In this document: piece by piece, positions 14,029 to 19,268 of the stretch
Numbering within the stretch: position 1 is the first letter of the stretch
Layout: every line of letters starts with the position of its first letter
Source of the DNA: JACNFS01 sp964582065
GTDB lineage: Bacteria; Chloroflexota; Dehalococcoidia; GIF9; UBA5629
Assembly: GCA_964582065.1 (NCBI GenBank)
Contig: CAZOQG010000025.1
Coordinates: 1 to 19,268, forward strand
Length of the DNA stretch: 19,268 nucleotides
Reading direction: 5' to 3'
Notes under the pieces: generated by a model
Seen by the model: the letters and a program-made list of their open reading frames with translations, nothing else
What the model was told of the DNA's origin: nothing
Databases searched by the model: none
Program-made: the position numbers and the translations under genes

Positions 14029-15129
14029 TCAAGAATGTGTGTCCAGTGGCTGGACCTCGTCTTCGAAATAGCGATGGAAGCATCGAGGCAACTGGTGATA
14101 ATCAACGGTGGATATGGCATCTGAGAAATCCCGAGAGTTGTATGTTTGCCAGAACAGGAGCACCTTATCTCTTAAATCTCGTTTTTCCACGTCATCAATC
14201 AGGCCAGCAAATGCCTTGCCGGTATAAGTTCCTTCCAACTTAATTCCCTCGGTTTTCTCCATGCGGGTTACAGCTTCCATTCCTTCCTTAGTGAAAAGGG
14301 CATACTGTTGTCCAAAAAAGCCGTGTCTAAGGTCTATATCCTTCTCAGAGAACTCGAATTTGGGAAATGATGGGTCCAGGGAGCAGAGTAAGGAGTTGGT
14401 TTTGTGGAAGAGTTTGGTCATTTTCGCTCTATTGACAAATTGCTCGGTAGTCACCCGCACAGAGATTACCCGACTTTTGAGGTTTGCGGCCCGAAGCCCA
14501 AGCATTAGCCCTACGGCTGTGCCCGTGGTACCTGAGGCAACATAGATGTAATCGGGCTCAGGTATTTCCCCTTTTGTGATTTGCTCTTTGAGTTCAAACG
14601 CCGCATTGACAAAACCGACTGCGCCAAGAGGTGAAGAGCCGCCGGGAGGAATGAATTGGGGGAAACGCCCGCGCTTTACTCCATGCCGTGGAAATTGGTA
14701 AATAGTTCCCAGGGCAACGAATGGGATATTCCGGTATTGGTGAAGTTCTGCCTCACAATAGTGACTCATAAGGAGATTGCGGTGGACATAGTGAGCATTA
14801 GGCTGAGGCATCAGCATAGAGATGCTCCTCAGTCCTACCTGTTGCGCATAGATGGCTGTAGCCAGGCAATGATTGGAGCCTGCATAGCCAAAAGTCAGGA
14901 CCTCCTTTGACTTGGTGCTGAGAGCATTGCCCAGAAGAAACTCCAACTTTCGTGTCTTGTTGCCCCCGTAAACCTTGCCACTCAAGTCGTCCCGCTTTAT
15001 ATAGAGATGATTTATGCCCATATCCTTACCCAATCGGTCAAGCTTCTGCACTGGGGTTGGGAATTCGCCCAAAGATACGTAGGGAAGTCTGTGTCCCAGC
15101 GGCGGGTAATGCTCAAATAGCGAAATCAT
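14029..15129 (-). CDS. PLP-dependent enzyme, ACC deaminase/D-cysteine desulfhydrase-like
   Basis: The 366-residue product belongs to fold-type II PLP enzymes. It starts with LGEFPTPVQKLDRLGKDMG and IKRDDLSGKVYGGNKTRKLE, where Lys58 is the expected PLP Schiff-base lysine. GYAGSNH (Ser85, Asn86) follows, and a phosphate-binding loop YVASGTTGTAVGL lies near residue 200. Relatives deaminate 1-aminocyclopropane-1-carboxylate or desulfurate D-cysteine to pyruvate, ammonia and a by-product. The residues I can judge do not separate these two activities. AGGAGG lies near the start, about 10 bases before the ATG. It converges with the permease operon; an amino-acid breakdown link is plausible but unproven. 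Confidence 0.87.
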   Translation of the reverse strand: MISLFEHYPPLGHRLPYVSLGEFPTPVQKLDRLGKDMGINHLYIKRDDLSGKVYGGNKTRKLEFLLGNALSTKSKEVLTFGYAGSNHCLATAIYAQQVGLRSISMLMPQPNAHYVHRNLLMSHYCEAELHQYRNIPFVALGTIYQFPRHGVKRGRFPQFIPPGGSSPLGAVGFVNAAFELKEQITKGEIPEPDYIYVASGTTGTAVGLMLGLRAANLKSRVISVRVTTEQFVNRAKMTKLFHKTNSLLCSLDPSFPKFEFSEKDIDLRHGFFGQQYALFTKEGMEAVTRMEKTEGIKLEGTYTGKAFAGLIDDVEKRDLRDKVLLFWQTYNSRDFSDAISTVDYHQLPRCFHRYFEDEVQPLDTHS

Positions 15130-15323
15130 CCTGGGTGCTCCCTCCTTGACCAGTTTCTCCGATATGGAGACTACTGATACACAAACTCGGTCTTTGCCGA
15201 ACCTGCCCTGCCTTCTCGAACAGTCCCATCAATATGGTAGCACCAACGGTTATCGTTATCAATCGTAGTGAAAAGTCCCCCGGTGAGCCTCAAACGACGG
15301 ATGGCGAAATCGCAAGGCCCGTC

Positions 15324-15480
15324 CACTTCGGTTAGCAAGCGTTGAGGTGTAACAAATGCTTGTTTTTTTCGTTATATACTCTGGAAAGCAAATGGTTGCC
15401 AGGAGTTACAACAATGAACAAGGAGCTTGTGGCCATACTTGGTAGTTTCCTGCTTGCGTCTCTGGTTTTCTTCTTGTGTT
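15324..15480 (+). repeat. diverged direct repeat with mini-gene, copy 2
   Basis: This is the second copy of the 9851-10009 sequence. Both share AACAAATGCT and CGTTATAT upstream of the mini-gene; here the latter extends to TATACT (15375-15380), a possible -10 box. Similarity ends inside the mini-gene at the same codon as in copy 1. Confidence 0.8.
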
Positions 15481-15497
15481 TCTGGTACTTGGTGTAA
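15414..15497 (+). CDS. mini-protein with one membrane helix, copy 2 (27 residues)
   Basis: The ORF encodes MNKELVAILGSFLLASLVFF (residues 1-20), then LCFWYLV and a TAA stop. A short charged start (NKE) is followed by one membrane helix that fills the rest of the peptide. A strong ribosome site (AGGAG, 15401-15405) lies 8 bases before the ATG. The first 23 residues are identical to the product at 9941-10048, and all DNA differences in that part are silent, which argues for real translation. Size and make-up resemble small hydrophobic membrane peptides such as type I toxins or small regulatory membrane subunits. No antisense RNA can be shown here. Confidence 0.6.
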   Translation: MNKELVAILGSFLLASLVFFLCFWYLV

Positions 15498-15726
15498 CGT
15501 AAGTTTGGGCTTGGAGAGCGATAAGGACAAATTTCGACTTAAGATTGTGTATCGCAAGTGAGCAAACAATGGTCGCAAGTTTTCTGTCCTATTTCCGTTA
15601 GTCAAATGAGCGGGGCTAGTCATGGAGGGAGGCGGTGGCAGGCAATAGCGAGTCAATCGTATTCTGGCATGGTTCTCGCTACGCCGTGCCGACTGCTGAA
15701 CTGAACAGATTGAGGAGGAACACACA

Positions 15727-16185
15727 ATGGGAGCGGTTAAAGTTGAAAGTCGACAGGCCGAGGCTACTGAAGTGCCCAGGCTAAGGGAGTTACTTTCTCC
15801 CTGCCCGATATGCAGGGGAACCACCGATATAGACTTGCTCGGTCACGCTTATTGCCACAGTTGCCGACAAGAATGGACACTTGCTGGCAAGCCCATAGTC
15901 GAGGATAATGGCGCGACATGGCGTCGGCCAATTGGAATCGGTATTGGGTCATCACCGGAAATCGAAAGCAGGCTGGATACCGCTGAACAACCAGTCTTAT
16001 CGACTCCCATTGAATTTGCATTGGGTGTCCACCCGAATTACGCACGGGAGCCCGTTACAGAGAATCTTGATTTGGCAAGTCATGCAAAGGGGATCCGCCT
16101 CAAAGAATTGGCCGGCCGATTTCAGTCCCTATCCAGGCTCATCTCAGGCATAGCTAGGAAATGCCTCAAAAAGGCGCACAAATAG
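15727..16185 (+). CDS. hypothetical protein with N-terminal zinc ribbon
   Basis: The 152-residue product has one clear motif near its start: CPICRGTTDIDLLGHAYCHSC (about residues 26-46), two CxxC pairs that should bind one zinc as a ribbon. Such ribbons often contact nucleic acid or partner proteins. The rest is low in recognisable features, with a basic C-terminal helix (SGIARKCLKKAHK). A very strong ribosome site (GAGGAGG, about 8 bases before ATG) supports both the gene and the start. It stands alone, with a leader of about 230 bases after the mini-gene, and converges with the anti-sigma gene. I do not recognise the family. Confidence 0.7.
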   Translation: MGAVKVESRQAEATEVPRLRELLSPCPICRGTTDIDLLGHAYCHSCRQEWTLAGKPIVEDNGATWRRPIGIGIGSSPEIESRLDTAEQPVLSTPIEFALGVHPNYAREPVTENLDLASHAKGIRLKELAGRFQSLSRLISGIARKCLKKAHK

Positions 16186-16244
16186 GCCGATAGCAATGCC
16201 GATGACTTTGTTCTGTCTGAGACTTTGCCTCGTTTTCCCGGCCG

Positions 16245-16257
16245 TCGGACTGTCCGA
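16245..16257. other. 13-base dyad-symmetric site
   Basis: TCGGACTGTCCGA is a perfect palindrome around a central T. It lies in the 234-base gap between the zinc-ribbon gene and the anti-sigma gene, downstream of both. It could be a protein-binding site; the centre is too tight for a normal hairpin loop. Confidence 0.25.
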
Positions 16258-16419
16258 TGTACCTCGATCAGGCCTGCTTCTTCTAGACCGGAAGCACTTT
16301 GACACAGTTGGCTTAAGCGGCACAGATTTCGGTATATTTTGAGTGTGCCATCTTTCGAAACACTCCTCTAATCTGCCTCGCCCTCATCATCCACCCGCTC
16401 GTCATCATCACCCCGCTTT

Positions 16420-16749
16420 TCATCCCCCGTCCTTATCCTTCCCCTTGTCTTTATCCTTCCCTTTATCTTCGCCCTTTGCCTCATCGTCCTCACTATCATT
16501 CAACTCTTCATCGTTGTCATGATGCTGCCACCAGTTCCACCATGGCGACCTGTCACCGCCGTCATCATGCTTCTGCCAGTTCCACCATCGCCGCGTGTTA
16601 CGCTCCTCCTCAGCGTCCTGCTCCTGCTGCTGGTTCTCATCCTTATCCTGGTTCTGGTGCTGCTGCCCGTCATCAGCCTGCTCGCCATAGTCAATCTGCT
16701 CCTCATCATCAGCCTGCCCCTCGTTGTCGCTCTCACCCTTGGCGTTATC
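16420..16749 (-). CDS. C-terminal tail of the anti-sigma protein (after the gap)
   Basis: This frame continues the low-complexity tail of the gene at 16850-18421 after the run of N. It is rich in Asp, Glu, Gln and Lys (DEEQIDYGEQADDGQQ) and contains two Trp-rich repeats, RRWWNWQKHDDGGDRS and PWWNWWQHHDND, before ending in KGKDKDKGKDKDGG. The stop at 16420-16422 follows a run of five C (plus strand, 16424-16428). With one base fewer the frame would run on to 16368 as acidic DEKRGDDDERVDDEGEAD, so the true end is probably there. The frame link across the gap cannot be checked because the gap length is unknown. Confidence 0.65.
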   Translation of the reverse strand, partial: DNAKGESDNEGQADDEEQIDYGEQADDGQQHQNQDKDENQQQEQDAEEERNTRRWWNWQKHDDGGDRSPWWNWWQHHDNDEELNDSEDDEAKGEDKGKDKDKGKDKDGG

Positions 16750-16849
16750 NNNNNNNNNNNNNNNNNNNNNNNNNNNNNNNNNNNNNNNNNNNNNNNNNNN
16801 NNNNNNNNNNNNNNNNNNNNNNNNNNNNNNNNNNNNNNNNNNNNNNNNN
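16750..16849. other. assembly gap (100 N)
   Basis: Exactly 100 undetermined bases. The gap falls in the repetitive Lys/Asp-coding tail of the anti-sigma gene, where short reads would collapse; the real length is unknown. Confidence 0.99.
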
Positions 16850-18421
16850 CTTATCCTTGTCCTTCCCTTTGTCCTTACCCTTGTCCTCCTGCTGCTCCTC
16901 ATCCTCGCCCTCTTGCTTGTCCTTATCCTTACCCTTGCCCTTATCCTCTTCATCATCCCGCTCCTCATCAGCCGGTCTCGCTTCCTGCTCTACATCTACA
17001 TAGACCTCTTTGGCATAAAGGAGACCATCTTTCACGTAGGGGTGGGCAACTTTGGTATCTCTCCCTACCAGGGGCTCCAGGTCAACCAATGTCAATGGCT
17101 GTCCATCCGCACCCTGGGCCACTGCTTCGCTGATATTTATAGTAACTTGAGCGCCGGCGACATCTATGACAACAGTGTTTTCGTCGACGTTTACCCTGAC
17201 CAGAACCCCACTAATCTCGACTTTTGCTTCTTCGGCCTCCTCAATTGCAACTTCGGCGACAACAAAGACGCCGTTCTGAATAATACCCACAAGCTCTACC
17301 TGTTTTCCCTGCGGAGGGGGAATGATATTTTGGGGCTGGCCAATGGAGAGGCCGCCGACATACCAGACTGTTCCATCTGAACTCGTACCCCCAAAAGCCC
17401 CCTCAATCCTAACTTGATCGTCTATCTCCTCTTCATATTCAATTTTGCTAATGAATATTTCGTCAGCTTGGGCAAGGCCTTCTATGTCCACCCTGCTACC
17501 TATGGGAGGAATTCCCTGGGGTGAATTGACATTCTTGAGCAGCAGCCCGCCTACGTTCCAGGTCCCACCTTCAGCGGTAAGCAAAGTACCCTCAAGCTCG
17601 AAATAGGCTGCTTCCAGTTTCTCATCCGATACCGAAGGCAAACTGCTGAGACAAGCTGGATTGCCATGGGCCACCTTGGCTATCAGATTCCCGCGCCGCG
17701 CTGCATCAAGAGCTTGCTGTAGCGCCAACTGAGCGACTTCGGGCGCTGCTTCTGAGACTTGGCCTAGTGCTACCTGCTGATTAACGGTAGATTGCGAAAG
17801 TTCACCCACCAAAGCCTTGCTGTCTTCTGTTGGTATGCTGCCTATCTCTCTAATGGCAGCATCAGTCTGTACAGCAACCTCTTTCAAGGCAGAAGTACTC
17901 ATTGTTCGTCCCAGGCTTGATTGGGCAACGACTTCTTGGACGCGACGCTCGGCCAGTTCTAAATGTAGACTGGCTCTGGCTTCAGGAGTCCGCGCGACAG
18001 CAAGCCGGAGGTTTTCAACTGCTGTCTTTACCGGGTACAAGGCGTCATCAGGCAGGCTATCCTGAGAAGCGTGTACGGTGGTGCCGCCGGCAACAATTAA
18101 TGCCCATACAACAGTGGCAACAATCAAAGCATAACCCAGCCTTCTTGCTGGTGCTGGCGGTTTGAGCCGACCGAATATGTCCAGTCCCGCGTGTCCGCGG
18201 TTAGCTGCCGGGGCTTGCATTGCCTGAAGTAAGCGGATTCTGGCACGCTGTCTGAACTGTGGGGATGGAGTTGCCGCTTCAGGTTGAATGCCCGTGGCGA
18301 TCTTGAGCAGCGGTCGTAGCTCATCGCTGAGGCTGGGATATCTGGCCAGGCAATCTTCCAAGGTACACTTGCCGGCTTGAATCTCGTCTATGCAGTTGGC
18401 AATTATGTCTTCTTTCTTCAT
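16850..18421 (-). CDS. putative anti-sigma factor, DUF5667 with DUF5666-like repeats (to the gap)
   Basis: Residues 1-45 form a small helical domain (ANCIDEIQAGKCTLEDCLAR, YPSLSDELRPLLK) that probably holds the sigma factor. A membrane helix lies at about 95-115 (ALIVATVVWALIVAGG). Outside it, the DUF5667-type segment reads DSLPDDALYPVKTAVENLRL, then LHLELAERRVQEV. Three beta-rich DUF5666-like repeats (about 265-460) follow, with GIPPIGSRVDIEGLA, IIPPPQGKQVELVGI and VEISGVLVRVNVDENTVVID. A K/D/E tail then enters the gap. It starts 6 bases after the ECF sigma gene with AGGCGG upstream, the standard sigma/anti-sigma arrangement. The signal sensed outside the membrane is unknown. Confidence 0.85.
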
Positions 18422-18427
18422 TGCCGC

Positions 18428-19003
18428 CTATTCACTCCACATTAGCATGTGTTTCAGGTCGTTCAGGGCTCTACATTGTATTACCCTGACTGCTCCCTCG
18501 CTTTTGTTCAACGCTTTGGCGATTTCCCCATAGCTGAGACCGTCAATGAAGCGCATTAGGATAACTTTTTGTTTTTCCCCTTTGAGTCTCAACACAGCAC
18601 GTCTAACATAGTCCTTGTTAAGGCTGGCCTCAGCCATTGCCTCTGGGCTTGCCTCAGCAGTCTGATTGGAGACTTCCGCCTCCTCCAGAGAGACGAGGTT
18701 CTTTCTGGCTCTGTAGTGGTCGACTATTAAATTGTGTGCAATCGCAAGTAGCCAGGTCACAAACGGCGCTCCTGTCTTTTTGTATTTGTTAATAGCCTTC
18801 CAGGCTCTTATGAAAACCTCCTGGGTGATATCCTCAGCATCAGTCTGATTGGATACCCTGTAATAGACATGCCTGTAGACTCGGTTCATATAACTATCAT
18901 ATAGGGTAGCAAATGCTGCTTTATCACGCTGAACCGCTTGCTGGACCAGCCAATCCTCTGACGCTTGTGGGTGCATATGCAATCCGCGAAGAATCCCGTC
19001 CAC
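18428..19003 (-). CDS. ECF-family sigma-70 factor
   Basis: The product has sigma region 2 (FATLYDSYMNRVYRHVYYRV, then DAEDITQEVFIRAWKAI and PFVTWLLAIAHNLIVDHYR). After a short linker comes region 4 (LKGEKQKVILMRFIDGLSYG, EIAKALNKSEGAVRVIQCRA). Regions 1 and 3 are absent, as in ECF factors. At about 180-190 residues it has the usual length. The start given is GTG (19003); ATG at 18976 (MHPQASEDWL) is equally likely, as neither has a clear ribosome site. The gene overlaps nothing and is followed at 6 bases by its putative membrane anti-sigma partner. Autoregulation is expected, but I could not define the promoter in 19004-19268, where I see no gene. Confidence 0.92.
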   Translation of the reverse strand: MDGILRGLHMHPQASEDWLVQQAVQRDKAAFATLYDSYMNRVYRHVYYRVSNQTDAEDITQEVFIRAWKAINKYKKTGAPFVTWLLAIAHNLIVDHYRARKNLVSLEEAEVSNQTAEASPEAMAEASLNKDYVRRAVLRLKGEKQKVILMRFIDGLSYGEIAKALNKSEGAVRVIQCRALNDLKHMLMWSE

Positions 19004-19268
19004 TAGAGTTTAACAGTTTGGCCGTTCCAGCTTCAATTATTCCATTGACATAACAATGTGGGAGGTCCTGACAACCATAACTGCGGCAAAGCGCTAAGAA
19101 ACTGAATAGGTAGACCTCCTTCTCCAGCTTGCCGCTTCTCCTTTCCCTATACAAGTAAACAGAAAAACCGAGCTTTTGTTACAAGTTCTTTACAATACCG
19201 TTCGAGAGTCAACGTTAGACAGTTCAACAAACCCTATGTCAGGTCAGGGACCCGGCAATCACGCAACA

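Noticed and set aside
15372..15824. 150-codon minus-strand frame opposite the mini-gene
   Set aside because: It runs antisense to the mini-gene and to the start of the zinc-ribbon gene, and its product looks random and basic.
16476..17380. Long plus-strand frames rich in Leu, Pro and Ser across the N run
   Set aside because: They are antisense readings of the Lys/Asp/Glu repeat of the anti-sigma gene and are joined only by undetermined bases.
18924..19154. 76-codon minus-strand frame upstream of the ECF sigma gene
   Set aside because: It overlaps the sigma start in another frame and shows no domain; the region is more likely leader or promoter DNA.
1..19268. CRISPR arrays, tRNA or rRNA genes, insertion sequences
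   Set aside because: I saw no regularly spaced repeats, no tRNA-like T-loop and acceptor pairing, no rRNA motifs and no transposase.

Overview
The window looks like a scaffold from an uncultured Chloroflexota bacterium, most likely Dehalococcoidia. The main reason is the extracytoplasmic-function (ECF) sigma factor beside a membrane anti-sigma protein of the DUF5667/DUF5666 type. Support comes from an RpoD-like sigma factor with a long spacer between regions 1.2 and 2, and from a split AtuA-type gene pair next to a permease. This placement is inference from gene content; no rRNA or tRNA gene is present. A 100-base run of N (16750-16849) marks an assembly gap.

Left part (1-6400), AT-rich and accessory in character. 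It holds the start of a small membrane protein gene running off the left edge, a short cytochrome b-like membrane ORF with a damaged 5' end, a membrane-anchored coiled-coil protein, a PKD-like lipoprotein and a solitary molbindin (Mop). A minus-strand cassette of three genes follows: a GHKL/Hsp90-like ATPase (4766-6376), a 340-residue protein of unknown function overlapping it by 4 bases (3747-4769), and a radical SAM protein (2573-3700). I do not recognise this combination as a named system. It is the best candidate here for an undescribed defence or modification module. A 19-base direct repeat (535-553 and 2180-2198) brackets the hypothetical and lipoprotein genes.

Middle part (6800-9707), GC-richer and all on the plus strand: a cysteine-free Crp/Fnr regulator, a 2[4Fe-4S] ferredoxin, a NifU C-terminal-domain protein and an RpoD-family sigma factor. 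It reads as a redox and Fe-S set followed by a transcription factor.

Catabolic part (10320-15129): a C-terminal acyl-CoA dehydrogenase remnant, a tight three-gene operon (AtuA-family protein, its separate C-terminal-domain partner, an APC permease), and a convergent PLP-dependent ACC deaminase/D-cysteine desulfhydrase-like gene. The operon suggests uptake and breakdown of an organic or amino acid.

Two intergenic stretches (9851-10009 and 15324-15480) are diverged copies of one sequence. Each encodes a tiny single-helix membrane peptide beginning MNKELVAILGSF. In the shared coding part all three differences are synonymous, which points to a real selected mini-gene family.

Right part (15727-19003): a zinc-ribbon hypothetical protein, then on the minus strand an ECF sigma factor followed by its putative anti-sigma factor. 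The anti-sigma protein has a low-complexity K/D/E tail that crosses the assembly gap, contains Trp-rich motifs, and appears to end early through a homopolymer frameshift at 16424-16428.
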